Origin: Maribacter zhoushanensis
Lineage (GTDB): Bacteria > Bacteroidota > Bacteroidia > Flavobacteriales > Flavobacteriaceae
Assembly (NCBI RefSeq): GCF_029350975.1
Contig: NZ_JARKMR010000003.1
Location: 455,869-519,868 of the forward strand
Reading direction: 5' to 3'
DNA length: 64,000 bases
Shown: piece by piece, positions 56,032-63,936 of the stretch
Layout: each line of letters starts with the position of its first letter
How positions within the stretch are numbered: position 1 is the first letter of the stretch
Translations under genes and position numbers: made by a program
Notes under the pieces: generated by a model
Database searches by the model: none
What the model saw: only the letters and a program-made list of their open reading frames with translations
What the model was told of the DNA's origin: nothing

Positions 56032-56254
56032 TTATTCTATGATTTCATAGTCGATACTAAGTTTTCTCAAAGCCCTTAAAGCTGAACCAGAGTTTTTATC
56101 ATCAACGTCAATATCTACTGCATCGCCTTCTAAATATACTTGTAAGTTCACTAGCGAGTGAATTACTCATGTTCGGCGAAATTTCGGAGATGCATTGCAC
56201 TATCGCTCGTTTGTCAGGTCTTGGGGCATTACATGATAATAAGTTTAATTTCAT
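56032..56254 (-). pseudogene. Broken small gene resembling the ribosomal L7/L12 C-terminal domain
   Basis: Minus strand from the ATG at 56254: the first frame gives MKLNLLSCNAPRPDKRAIVQ and continues through CISEISPNMSNSLASELT. A one-base shift near 56150 then carries on as LQVYLEGDAVDIDVDDKN, SGSALRALRKLSIDYEIIE and a stop at 56032. The pattern (K..IV..I.EI....S.SLASEL followed by A..AL..L...YE) resembles L7/L12 C-terminal domains fused into small bacterial proteins. The stop lies three bases past the R copy of unit 6. Same strand as the DUF559 gene, 68 bp downstream of it. Confidence 0.45.
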
Positions 56255-56312
56255 AGTTATTTATATTCTTGCAAGTTGTTGGAAATTAATTTAGTCAGAA
56301 TTCTTTTTGCTG

Positions 56313-56335
56313 TTTTGAGAGGCTAGCTGTGGGTA
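56313..56335 (+). repeat. Degenerate R repeat containing the DUF559 stop codon
   Basis: TTTTGAGAGGCTAGCTGTGG then GTA aligns with the R consensus (TTGGGAGGGGCTAGGGGTGGGTA). The conserved CTAG holds the stop codon (TAG on the minus strand, 56323-56325) of the DUF559 gene. Confidence 0.6.
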
Positions 56336-56706
56336 TCTCTTCGTTCCAATTCTTCAATATACTCTTTAATTTCTACCATAACATGTGATAGGTTATTCTT
56401 TACGTCGGTATCTGAAAACCTTAGCATATGTACGCCTAAAGATTCTAAGCGTGCTTGTCTTCTCTTATCTCTTTCTTCATGTCCTTCTTTAAAGTGAATA
56501 CTACCATCTACTTCTATGGCGAGTTGAAGTTCTTTACAATAAAAATCTACTATATATTGGTCAATAGGAATCTGTCTACTAAATTTTTGACCCAGTTTTT
56601 TGCCTTTAATTTCTCGCCATAGCGCAATTTCACCTAAGGTCATATTGTTCCTTAGCTTTTTAGCCAGTTCAACCAATTTTGGATTGTAAGGAATGATTTT
56701 TCTCAT
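56323..56706 (-). CDS. DUF559 (Vsr-like) endonuclease-fold protein
   Basis: 127 residues. The DUF559 core is complete: KLRNNMTLGEIALWREIKGK, FSRQIPIDQYIVDFYCKELQLAIEVDGSIH (Asp in VDF, Glu-x-Asp in IEVDG), then RDKRRQARLESLGVHMLRFSDTDV. These are the acidic and aromatic positions of the very-short-patch-repair/PD-(D/E)XK nuclease fold. The gene sits inside a tandem array of structured repeats, and its last codons and stop (DTHS) are encoded by a degenerate R repeat. Similar proteins often adjoin such repeats in Bacteroidetes and other genomes, in my recollection. The role is unknown; repeat mobility or repair is a possibility. Confidence 0.9.
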   Translation of the reverse strand: MRKIIPYNPKLVELAKKLRNNMTLGEIALWREIKGKKLGQKFSRQIPIDQYIVDFYCKELQLAIEVDGSIHFKEGHEERDKRRQARLESLGVHMLRFSDTDVKNNLSHVMVEIKEYIEELERRDTHS

Positions 56707-56842
56707 CGTAAGATTTAACCTTTGAACTCCACTGGAGTATAAATAAATACATTTTCAATTGTGTACTTATAGTTTAAAGAAGGCTTTGTTTTCATAAGAG
56801 AAATTTTATGGAATATAGCTAAAGTATATTATATCAGCGTAT

Positions 56843-57013
56843 CACCCACCCCTCAATCCCCTCCCGGGAGGGGAGGTTTTCATTTTTGGTTTTGAAATTT
56901 CAGGTGTTTTGGGGATTGGGTTTTACAGTAGTTACTTCGCTTTTTTTTTTATCTAAAAAAAATTTTTTATAGTCACAATCTATTCCTAACTCTGGAAGGG
57001 CTAGGGGTGGGTA
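56843..57013 (+). repeat. Paired L-R repeat unit 7 (core type B, degenerate R)
   Basis: L 56843-56880 intact; R 56980-57013 is degenerate (ATTCCTAACTCTGGAAGGGC). The 136 bp between it and the DUF559 start hold no gene. Confidence 0.8.
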
Positions 57014-57097
57014 GTTTGTGAGTCAGAATAGTGTATGATTACTTGGTTTTAGAATTTGGTTAGAGTGGCGTTTGTAATTGAAATTAGTACACCATAG

Positions 57098-57263
57098 CAC
57101 CCACCCCTCAATCCCCTCCCGGGAGGGGAGGTTTCGTATTTGGTTTTGAAATTTCAGGTGTTTTGGGGATTGGGTTTTACAGCAGTTACTTCGCTTTTTT
57201 TTATCTAAAAATTTTTTTATAGTCACAATCTATTCCCCTCTTGGGAGGGGCTAGGGGTGGGTA
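57098..57263 (+). repeat. Paired L-R repeat unit 8 (core type B)
   Basis: L 57098-57133, R 57229-57263, 255 bp after unit 7, with the same core. Confidence 0.85.
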
Positions 57264-57349
57264 GTTTGTAGGTTGGAAGATTGAATGATTACTTGGTTTT
57301 TGAAATTGGTGAGAATGGCGTTTTGAAGTTAAACATTTTGCATCGTAGT

Positions 57350-57385
57350 ACCCACCCCTTAATCCCCTCCCAGGAGGGGAGAATT
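57350..57385 (+). repeat. Solo L repeat closing the array
   Basis: ACCCACCCCTTAATCCCCTC then CCAGGAGGGG with no R partner. The array stops here, as it begins with a solo L at 50463. Confidence 0.8.
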
Positions 57386-57440
57386 GCGTTTTTGTTGGTT
57401 GCTAGAAAGAGCGGTTTTAGTATTAGAAAATATTTTCAAG

Positions 57441-57953
57441 CTATACGAATAGTAGTATAATAGTCAACACTATGCCGCCTAATGAAAAATATAGACCTTT
57501 TTTAAACACTGTAGTTTTTGGCATAAACATCCAAAAAGAGGAGACTACGAAAAACAGCAATGAGAGTCCGAAAAATATATTCAGAAAATATACGGGGCTA
57601 TTCGTTGTTGCTTTATGAAGGTGTTCCATTTTATCTAAAATAAAAGGAAGTTCCATCTTTTTTATAGTAGCCATACCTGTAGCAGTGTTGTACTGGCCTT
57701 GTTTAAAGTAAACAATGTCGCCCTCGGTCTTTTCGGGTTTTACACCTCCTTTTATGCGTAGTGCACCACTAAGTTCAGCAGTTTTTAAATTTGGTTGTAA
57801 CTGACGTTCTATAATTTTTTCACTTTTCAGAAAATCAGTATTTCTGTAAATCATGATAATTCCGCTAATGGCATACATAGCCATGATACCGGCTAAAAAG
57901 AAACCTAGGTAGCGGTGAATAATTCTCATACGTAAACTTGTGGTCATTCTCAT
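57441..57953 (-). CDS. PepSY-associated membrane protein
   Basis: 170 residues. An N-terminal helix begins with the PepSY_TM signature RMRIIHRYLGFFLAGIMAMYAISGIIMIYR. A soluble domain of about 80 residues follows (SGALRIKGGVKPEKTEGDIVYFKQGQYNTATGMATI, PepSY-like), then two C-terminal helices (about 118-140 and 150-169). Such proteins sit next to iron or copper reduction and TonB systems in other Bacteroidetes. Nothing adjacent here supports a specific partner. Confidence 0.82.
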   Translation of the reverse strand: MRMTTSLRMRIIHRYLGFFLAGIMAMYAISGIIMIYRNTDFLKSEKIIERQLQPNLKTAELSGALRIKGGVKPEKTEGDIVYFKQGQYNTATGMATIKKMELPFILDKMEHLHKATTNSPVYFLNIFFGLSLLFFVVSSFWMFMPKTTVFKKGLYFSLGGIVLTIILLFV

Positions 57954-58059
57954 TTTGTATTATTTATAAATTGGCATTGGCCTAGCAAAAATAGGAACAT
58001 ATTTTTATAAACGGTTATGACTGTTTTAAAGGAGAAAGGTTTAATGGTAGTTTGTAAAA

Positions 58060-58093
58060 AAAGAAAACCCCAAAGAGAAAAATCTCTTCGGGG
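58060..58093 (-). terminator. Terminator after the sugar isomerase-like gene
   Basis: On the minus strand, stem CCCCGAAGAG / CTCTTTGGGG with a 6-nt loop, followed by TTTTCTTTTTTT. It lies 27 bp after the stop at 58120. Confidence 0.85.
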
Positions 58094-58119
58094 CATTCTC
58101 CGTTGTTTGGTATTAATTA

Positions 58120-58998
58120 TTATTTAAAACCTATTTCTTTAATACCTTCATGGCTAATTTTAATGGCGTCTAAAGGTTTTAAGCCGTCAAAGGTCATATC
58201 TTGCTCAACCATATAGTACTTCATTCCAGAAAGCTCTTTGTTCGTCAAGATATTTTTAAACCCTATAGAACCTGTACCCACCGGGGCAAACCTACCTTGT
58301 TCGTCCATATCTTTAACATGCCATATTTTAAAACGACCTGGGTACTTGTTGAAATAAGCAATAGGGTTGGCACCTGCTTTGGTAACCCAAAATAAATCCA
58401 TCTGAAAGTTCAATAATTTAGGGTCTATATTTTCTAATAAATAGTCTATTGGTACAATACCTTCAGCATTCTTCTTGAATTCAAAATCATGATTGTGGTA
58501 TAATAATTTTAACCCTGCTTTATTTGCCTTTTCACCAAGTGTGGTTAAAATTTTTGCCAAGTCTTCTACAGTGCCTGTCATACCCATAGTTCTGTCTTCT
58601 TGGTTGAAGGTAAACATACCCATTGGAGGAATTGGAACTACGAAATATTTAAAACCTGCAGTCTTGGCATCTGACATCATTTTATCTGCATTGTCAAGAG
58701 TTACTGCACTTTGGTGCGTACTGATAGGTTTTAATTTTAAAGATTTTAATAAGTCTTTAAAATCTGCAGGAGTCATACCATAATACTTGCCATCTTCATA
58801 ACCGGCTGCTTCAATGTTTTTATAACCTGCATCTGAAACTGCCTGTAGCGTAGCCTTTGCATTTGTACCCATATCGTCTCTAACCGTGTAAAGTGCAAGA
58901 CCGCCAAATTTCTTTTGGGCGTAGGTGGTCAATGTGCCGAACATAAAAGCTGCGAGAACGGTACATTTTAAAAAGTTGTTTAATGTTGATTTGTTCAT
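58120..58998 (-). CDS. Secreted sugar phosphate isomerase/epimerase-like TIM-barrel protein
   Basis: 292 residues with an export signal (about 1-27, ending TTYAQ). The xylose-isomerase-like TIM barrel shows LALYTVRDDM, GYKNIEAAGYEDGKYYGM, the metal-binding-type KLLYHNHDFEF, LNFQMDLFWVTKAG, FKIWHVKDMD and YYMVEQDM. The Glu/Asp/His/Glu ligands of the family appear present. Exported homologues are common in Bacteroidetes near sugar-catabolic genes; the exact substrate is unknown. The next upstream gene is an NrtR/AraR-like regulator, which may control it. Confidence 0.88.
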   Translation of the reverse strand: MNKSTLNNFLKCTVLAAFMFGTLTTYAQKKFGGLALYTVRDDMGTNAKATLQAVSDAGYKNIEAAGYEDGKYYGMTPADFKDLLKSLKLKPISTHQSAVTLDNADKMMSDAKTAGFKYFVVPIPPMGMFTFNQEDRTMGMTGTVEDLAKILTTLGEKANKAGLKLLYHNHDFEFKKNAEGIVPIDYLLENIDPKLLNFQMDLFWVTKAGANPIAYFNKYPGRFKIWHVKDMDEQGRFAPVGTGSIGFKNILTNKELSGMKYYMVEQDMTFDGLKPLDAIKISHEGIKEIGFK

Positions 58999-59027
58999 TG
59001 TTGTTGTATTAATTGAGCGTGTTAGTT

Positions 59028-59711
59028 TTATTGTTTAAAGCTGTAGAGGTATGGAGCTTTATGCGCTTTGCCCTCAAAAAGTTTCTCATGTCGTTCTAAG
59101 ATGTCTAACGATAACATTTTGCGTTGAAAACTTGTGCGTCTTAACGTCTGGTCTAAAATGGCTTCAAAAACTTGTTGTAATTGCTTCATCGTAAATTTTT
59201 GAGGTAGTAAATTCATACCTATTAATTTTTCACTGATGTTGTTACGAAGTACCTCAAGCGCTTTATCTACAATTTCGTTATGATCCATCATTAATTGTGG
59301 TACATTATCAATGTCATACCAACCAATACTATCAGAAAGGTGGTCTGGTTTTGGATCTACATCTTCATAATTAATAAGCGCATAATGCCCTACCGTTAAA
59401 AAGCGTTCTAGCATCCAACTATTTTCTTCTAGGTCTTTGTTGTTACCTTCTAAGATGCGGCGCATATCAAAAACATTGGCTCTATCGGGTTTATCAAAAA
59501 CCTGAAACTGATCCATAAAAACGTTTGTAAGCCCCGTTCTATCTTCTACACCTTTGTTTACGGCGTCTTTTAAACTCTGGTCTTTTTTGATAAATCCCCC
59601 CGGAAGTGCAAATAAGCCCGTATTGTGATATTCTAGAATTAAAATTTTTAATGTCTTACCATTAAAACCAAATATTACACAGTCATAAGAAAGGTTAGGA
59701 ATGAATTTCAT
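59028..59711 (-). CDS. NrtR/AraR-type transcriptional regulator with degenerate Nudix box
   Basis: 227 residues. The Nudix fold is clear (DCVIFGFNGKTLKILILEYH, LFALPGGFIKKDQSL), but the catalytic box is degenerate: where GxxxxxExxxxxxxREUxEExGU is expected the sequence reads GFIKKDQSLKDAVNKGVEDR (then TGL), so the acidic EExxE residues are lost. The C-terminal about 70 residues (PQKFTMKQLQQVFEAILDQ ... SFQRKMLSLDILE) form the winged helix found in NrtR/AraR regulators. A sugar or nucleotide effector is likely; AraR-type members control pentose genes in Bacteroidetes. Confidence 0.87.
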   Translation of the reverse strand: MKFIPNLSYDCVIFGFNGKTLKILILEYHNTGLFALPGGFIKKDQSLKDAVNKGVEDRTGLTNVFMDQFQVFDKPDRANVFDMRRILEGNNKDLEENSWMLERFLTVGHYALINYEDVDPKPDHLSDSIGWYDIDNVPQLMMDHNEIVDKALEVLRNNISEKLIGMNLLPQKFTMKQLQQVFEAILDQTLRRTSFQRKMLSLDILERHEKLFEGKAHKAPYLYSFKQ

Positions 59712-59822
59712 ATTTTTTGCACCTCTCGTTAGTGAATTTGATAATTTTTAGTTGTGATTTTCAAATAAAGCATAAAATAACGGGTTTTCAAAGGATTATT
59801 GTAATTAAATGAGACAATAGAT

Positions 59823-59867
59823 AAAATGTGCCGATATGAATAGTTCATATTCACATCGGCACATTTT
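59823..59867 (-). terminator. Terminator after the AblB-like gene
   Basis: A long stem with 13-bp perfect outer arms (AAAATGTGCCGAT 59823-59835 with 59855-59867) and an imperfect inner extension. It lies 22 bp after the stop at 59889. Confidence 0.8.
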
Positions 59868-59888
59868 AAAAATCTAAATTAAATAAGA

Positions 59889-60752
59889 TTACGGTCTACT
59901 TTGTTCTGGCTCTTTAAAATACCAGACATTCATACTTTCTAAAGTATCTCTGACCATGCAATTATTCTTCAAGGTTCCGGCAAAAATGAACCCGTGCTTA
60001 CTAAAGGTAATGTTTAATCCGTAAGATGTAGATCTAACCATGGTATATATAGTTTTGCATGCAAAACTTTTCATTTTCTCCTTAATGTCTTGCACCAAGA
60101 AGTATGATAGATTTTGGCCTCTGTAATCTGGGTGTGTTACAAAATCTACAATTTCCATATTACCCTCTTCTTTGTTAATGCCAATGATGGCGGAAACAAG
60201 TAATTGTCCATTTTGAAAAAGCCCATAGAACTGATGATTTAATTCTTTTAGCTTTGAGAAATAGGTTACATCTTTAATTTGATTTGGATGATATTTATAT
60301 GCTTTGTTATGCAAAGTTTCAAGCAAATGAAACTCATTGCTCGCAAGCTCTCTTAGGATCATATTTTCAGGCATATGAAAATAGGAATCAGAATCTGGTT
60401 TGTTGGCAGCTTGGGCAATAGATTTTACTGTAGCAATGGTCTTAGCTATTTTATCATTATACCCATGGCGTTCTTTGTTGATATAATCCGCTAGAAAATA
60501 ACCATCAGTGGTGCCATTATATAAACCTGGAATTTTGGCTTCTATCTCAAAGCCTTTTGACTTTAAAATAGCTGCTTTTTCTTCGGTTGTCTTACTTAGA
60601 ATTTTTTCATATTGCTTCTCGTTTGCAAGAGTCTTCATTTTTTGAAGCAAGTTGTCCAAGTCAACATTATCGGATTGAGAGAAATAAATACGTTTATGCA
60701 TGTTGCCATGGTAAACCAAAGCACCGTCTATGTTTTCAATTGTTTCGAACAT
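59889..60752 (-). CDS. ablB: GNAT acetyltransferase, putative beta-lysine N-acetyltransferase
   Basis: 287 residues resembling the AblB family: a conserved N-terminal GALVYHGNMHKRIYFSQSD and YEKILSKTTEEKAAILKSKGFEIEAKIPG. The GNAT acetyl-CoA-binding region is VTHPDYRGQNLSYFLVQDI (V/I-x-x-x-x-R-G-x-x-x pattern), ending FAGTLKNNC. AblB makes the osmolyte N-epsilon-acetyl-beta-lysine from the product of lysine 2,3-aminomutase (AblA). No ablA lies in the window. A role in osmoprotection fits the neighbouring proline genes. The gene begins 32 bp downstream of proA. Confidence 0.78.
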   Translation of the reverse strand: MFETIENIDGALVYHGNMHKRIYFSQSDNVDLDNLLQKMKTLANEKQYEKILSKTTEEKAAILKSKGFEIEAKIPGLYNGTTDGYFLADYINKERHGYNDKIAKTIATVKSIAQAANKPDSDSYFHMPENMILRELASNEFHLLETLHNKAYKYHPNQIKDVTYFSKLKELNHQFYGLFQNGQLLVSAIIGINKEEGNMEIVDFVTHPDYRGQNLSYFLVQDIKEKMKSFACKTIYTMVRSTSYGLNITFSKHGFIFAGTLKNNCMVRDTLESMNVWYFKEPEQSRP

Positions 60753-60784
60753 AAATTTCGATTATCAGATAAAAATTGCGTTAA

Positions 60785-61984
60785 CTATTTACGAATTTGA
60801 CCATCACCAAATACATAATATTTGTTGGTGACCAATTGTTTTAACCCTAAAGGACCACGGTGATGCAATTTGTCTGTACTAATAGCCAATTCTGCACCAA
60901 CACCCATTTGTCCGCCATCTGTAAAACGCGTTGATGCATTTTGGTATACAGCCGCACAGTCTACTTCTTCCATAAATTGTAGGGCCGTGTTTTTATTTGA
61001 GGTCATAATTGTAGCAGAATGTCCGCCAGAATTATCATTTATTTTTTCAACTGCTTCATCTAAAGATTCAACTGCACCTAGACAACACTTCATAGCAAGA
61101 AATTCTTCCTGCCAGATAGCATCATCTTGAATGCGTTGTGCGTCTTTTAAAACAGTATTTACATTTGTATCTACTAATGTTTCTACACCATTTGCATTTA
61201 AAAGTTGGTAAATATCCGTTAGTTTTTGCTCGTAATTCTCAATTTTAGAATTGATCAATATTTTGTCAAGAGCATTGCAAGCCGATATTTTCTCGGTTTT
61301 GGCGTTCATGATGACTTTTATGCTTTTCTCCCAATCAGCTTCTTTATCTACAAACAAAAAGTTGTTACCTCTACCGCTCACCAAAACAGCACATTTGGCA
61401 TGTTCTTTTACAAAACTGATCAAACGTTCACCTCCTCTTGGTACTATAAGATCAAGTTTTTCAGTTGGGTTTCTTAAAAACTCTTGCGTTTCTTCCCTAT
61501 TCATGGTCAATTGTTGAATAAACGCTTCTGATAATCCGTTTTCTTCAAGAGCCTTATGCCAAAGTTTTACCAGAATGGTATTACTGTACAGCGCTTCTTT
61601 ACCGCCTTTTAAAAGAATTTTATTGTTTGCTTTAAAAGCAAGAACCGCAGCTTCTATGGTGACATCTGGTCTAGATTCATAAATAATCATTATTGTACCA
61701 AAAGGAGCTGTTTTGTTACAGATGTCTAACCCGTTATCTAAGTGCTGTTGAGAAATTACTTTACCCACGGGATCGTCTTGAGACATTACCTTTTCTATAG
61801 AACCGATCATACCGTCAATTTTGTTGTTGGTTACGATAAGCCTATCGTACATGGCTTGATTATCTTTCTCAAAAAGATTAAGGTCTTTCTTGTTAGCGTC
61901 TAATACGCTACTTCGGTTTTCATCCAAAAGACGCATCATGCTGTTTAAAACCTTGTTTTTTATTTCCGTTGAAATTATTTTCAT
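60785..61984 (-). CDS. proA: Glutamate-5-semialdehyde dehydrogenase (gamma-glutamyl phosphate reductase)
   Basis: A 399-residue NADPH-dependent enzyme for the second step of proline synthesis. Family marks: FGTIMIIYESRPDVTIEAA, ILLKGGKEALYSN, LIVPRGGERLISFVKEH, ISACNALDKILINS (catalytic Cys within SACNALD) and the end RGPLGLKQLVTNKYYVFGDG. The start codon overlaps the proB stop (TAATG). Operon order is proC-proB-proA on the minus strand. Confidence 0.96.
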   Translation of the reverse strand: MKIISTEIKNKVLNSMMRLLDENRSSVLDANKKDLNLFEKDNQAMYDRLIVTNNKIDGMIGSIEKVMSQDDPVGKVISQQHLDNGLDICNKTAPFGTIMIIYESRPDVTIEAAVLAFKANNKILLKGGKEALYSNTILVKLWHKALEENGLSEAFIQQLTMNREETQEFLRNPTEKLDLIVPRGGERLISFVKEHAKCAVLVSGRGNNFLFVDKEADWEKSIKVIMNAKTEKISACNALDKILINSKIENYEQKLTDIYQLLNANGVETLVDTNVNTVLKDAQRIQDDAIWQEEFLAMKCCLGAVESLDEAVEKINDNSGGHSATIMTSNKNTALQFMEEVDCAAVYQNASTRFTDGGQMGVGAELAISTDKLHHRGPLGLKQLVTNKYYVFGDGQIRK

Positions 61985-62772
61985 TATGCTTCTACTTTTT
62001 CTTCTAGGGTTACTTTTGTACCCACATTTTTTCCTTCTATAATATCAATTATTGTACGCTCTTTTTTACCATTGGCAATGTATGTCGGTATATTTTTGGC
62101 TGCTGCCTGTTGAGCATAATCTAATTTAGACCCCATGCCACCACGGCCTTCTCCTGCTTTCTTAGCATTATCCTGAATAAATTTATCTAGATTTTCTTCA
62201 GGGTTCACATGAGTTATAAGATTACTGCTTTCTGCATTTGGGTGACCGGTATAAAGACCGTCAATATCTGTTAGGATAATCATTTTGTCTGCGTCAATAA
62301 GTTGTGCAATTAAACTTGCTAGCTCATCATTATCTGAAAACATACTCATGGTAACCGAAACTGCATCATCTTCATTTGCAATAGGAATTACACCTTCAGA
62401 TAATAATCCTTCTACACAATCAATCATATTCTGTCTATGCACGCCTGGCGTAAAATCTCGCTTTGTCGGTAATACTTGAGCGCACTTCATACCGTAATCA
62501 TGAAAAATATTATAATATAAACGCATCATACGCGGTTGCCCAATAGCCGAGTATACTTGTCTGCGTTGTGTATCATCTTCAATAGATGAGGCACCTAAAA
62601 CTTCACGCCCCGCAATAACGGAGCCAGAAGAAACTAGCACGGTTATAATATCTCTTTCATATAATTCTGCAATTTGTTGTACCAAATTTCGCAATACCGG
62701 TCTCACAATACGATTGTCCTTATTGGTCATTACGTTAGTGCCTACCTTAATTACTATTTTCTGTTTATACAT
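61984..62772 (-). CDS. proB: Glutamate 5-kinase, short form without PUA domain
   Basis: A 262-residue amino-acid kinase that phosphorylates glutamate. It shows VIKVGTNVMTN, SSGSVIAGREVLG, PIANEDDAVSVT, DNDELASLIAQLIDADKMIILTDIDGLY and GGMGSKLDYAQQAA. It lacks the C-terminal PUA domain of the 367-residue E. coli enzyme, which is normal in many Bacteroidetes. Its start overlaps proC by 8 bp. Confidence 0.96.
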   Translation of the reverse strand: MYKQKIVIKVGTNVMTNKDNRIVRPVLRNLVQQIAELYERDIITVLVSSGSVIAGREVLGASSIEDDTQRRQVYSAIGQPRMMRLYYNIFHDYGMKCAQVLPTKRDFTPGVHRQNMIDCVEGLLSEGVIPIANEDDAVSVTMSMFSDNDELASLIAQLIDADKMIILTDIDGLYTGHPNAESSNLITHVNPEENLDKFIQDNAKKAGEGRGGMGSKLDYAQQAAAKNIPTYIANGKKERTIIDIIEGKNVGTKVTLEEKVEA

Positions 62773-63580
62773 TTACTTTTTCTTTTCCAAGTTCTACTGC
62801 ACGTTCAAATGCTGCGAACGCTGCTTCTTTTATCAATTCTCCTACATTGTTATTTTCCATAGAATCTAGCGCTGCCCGTGTAGTACCACCTTTGCTGGCA
62901 ACTTTGTCCATCCAAGAGTTTGGGGAAAGTTCGTTTTGATTAAAAAGCTCAATGGCACCGGTAAATGTTTGTGCTACCAATACTTTTGAAACCTTTGGGG
63001 TAAAGCCCATTTTTAGAGCAGCTTCCATCATGCTCTGCATGAAGTAAAATACATATGCAGGACCACTACCGGAAATACCTGTAGAGGCATCAATGAAATT
63101 CTCATCACTAACCAAAACAGATTTACCTGTAGTGTCCAGTAGACTTTCTATAGTCAGTAACTCAATTCTGGTAACATCTTCAGAAGCAACAAATGAAGTC
63201 AGCCCTTTACCAATTTGTGCCGGTAAATTAGGCATGGCACGTACTATTTTTGTGAGTCCGGTTAAGTTTTTAATCGTATCCATAGTAACCCCTGCCATAA
63301 TGGAAATAAGAATTTGACCAGGTTTTACAAGAGGGTTTAATTTTAAAAATACGCTTTCTGCATGATAGGGTTTGACCGCTATAAAAATGATATCTGCCTC
63401 TGGGGCACATTTCTTTAAGTCATCAAAAGCATCAAATTGTGGGTTCTCGCGTAATGCCTCTAGCTTCTCTTCAGAAGTATCTAGCACCATTATATTTCTC
63501 TTCTTAAGTAATTTTGATTTCGACATGCCTTCTGCATAAGTCAAGCCCATGTTGCCGGCTCCTATTACTAGTATTTTCAT
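62765..63580 (-). CDS. proC: Pyrroline-5-carboxylate reductase
   Basis: A 271-residue NAD(P)H-dependent enzyme for the last step of proline synthesis. The Rossmann GAGNMG is at 7-12. Family marks are FIAVKPYH, IMAGVTMDTI, IVRAMPNLPAQIGKG and the C-terminal signature GISGSGPAYVFYFMQSMMEAALKMG with QTFTGAIELF and VASKGGTTRAALDSME. First gene of the proline operon. Confidence 0.95.
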   Translation of the reverse strand: MKILVIGAGNMGLTYAEGMSKSKLLKKRNIMVLDTSEEKLEALRENPQFDAFDDLKKCAPEADIIFIAVKPYHAESVFLKLNPLVKPGQILISIMAGVTMDTIKNLTGLTKIVRAMPNLPAQIGKGLTSFVASEDVTRIELLTIESLLDTTGKSVLVSDENFIDASTGISGSGPAYVFYFMQSMMEAALKMGFTPKVSKVLVAQTFTGAIELFNQNELSPNSWMDKVASKGGTTRAALDSMENNNVGELIKEAAFAAFERAVELGKEKVNV

Positions 63581-63622
63581 GAATTCAATTTTAATTATTG
63601 GATTATATGTATGACTTTATAA

Positions 63623-63814
63623 TTAGATAAATAACATTTTTTCGACAGCGTTGTTTTTATGTCTGTAATATATTTGTCTGTAGGTGTGTAAAGTTTTTAT
63701 AGGTATACCCATAAAGTATTTTGTGATTGAGGTAACCTTAGACTTTTTTAGTCCTTTGCGTGTTCTGTACAATTCTTTGGTGTTGCTTTCTCTCTTGATG
63801 TAAAATAATTTCAT
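63623..63814 (-). CDS. Small basic protein of unknown function
   Basis: 63 residues starting MKLFYIKRESNTKELYRTRK, rich in Lys, Arg and Tyr, with the stretch KSKVTSITKYFMGIPIKTLH. ATG 63814 is preferred over the start at 63862, which adds a non-conserved-looking segment. The pattern is consistent with a real small flavobacterial protein, but the family is not one I can name. It lies 43 bp upstream of proC on the same strand. Confidence 0.45.
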   Translation of the reverse strand: MKLFYIKRESNTKELYRTRKGLKKSKVTSITKYFMGIPIKTLHTYRQIYYRHKNNAVEKMLFI

Positions 63815-63928
63815 GTAGTGATGTTTCAAATAGTAACATAACATATGTGTTACCAACTCCAAATTAGAGTTGTTAAGCTTGTGTTATTCTATTTTAAAAG
63901 GTGTTAATAATAAAAAGTATGCTAGTTT

Positions 63929-63936
63929 TAGCTTTG
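63929..63936 (+). promoter_or_regulatory. Candidate -7 box near the right edge
   Basis: TAGCTTTG fits TAnnTTTG. The gene it would serve lies beyond the window, and no -33 TTG is evident. Nothing else is seen between 63863 and 64000. Confidence 0.25.

Noticed and set aside
55035-56079. Several 60-80-codon plus-strand frames in the repeat array
   Set aside because: They are translations of the L, R and core repeats (recurring Pro-rich PLIPS and PSWEGLG-type peptides) and not genes.
50463-57385. CRISPR array
   Set aside because: The repeats are 30-38 bp hairpins, but the intervening sequences are themselves repeated (cores and linkers conserved) rather than unique spacers of uniform length, and no cas gene is present.
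50463-57385. Chromosomal integron with attC sites
   Set aside because: Paired inverted repeats and intervening genes look similar, but I see no integron integrase, no attC core sites, and the genes do not lie one per repeat.
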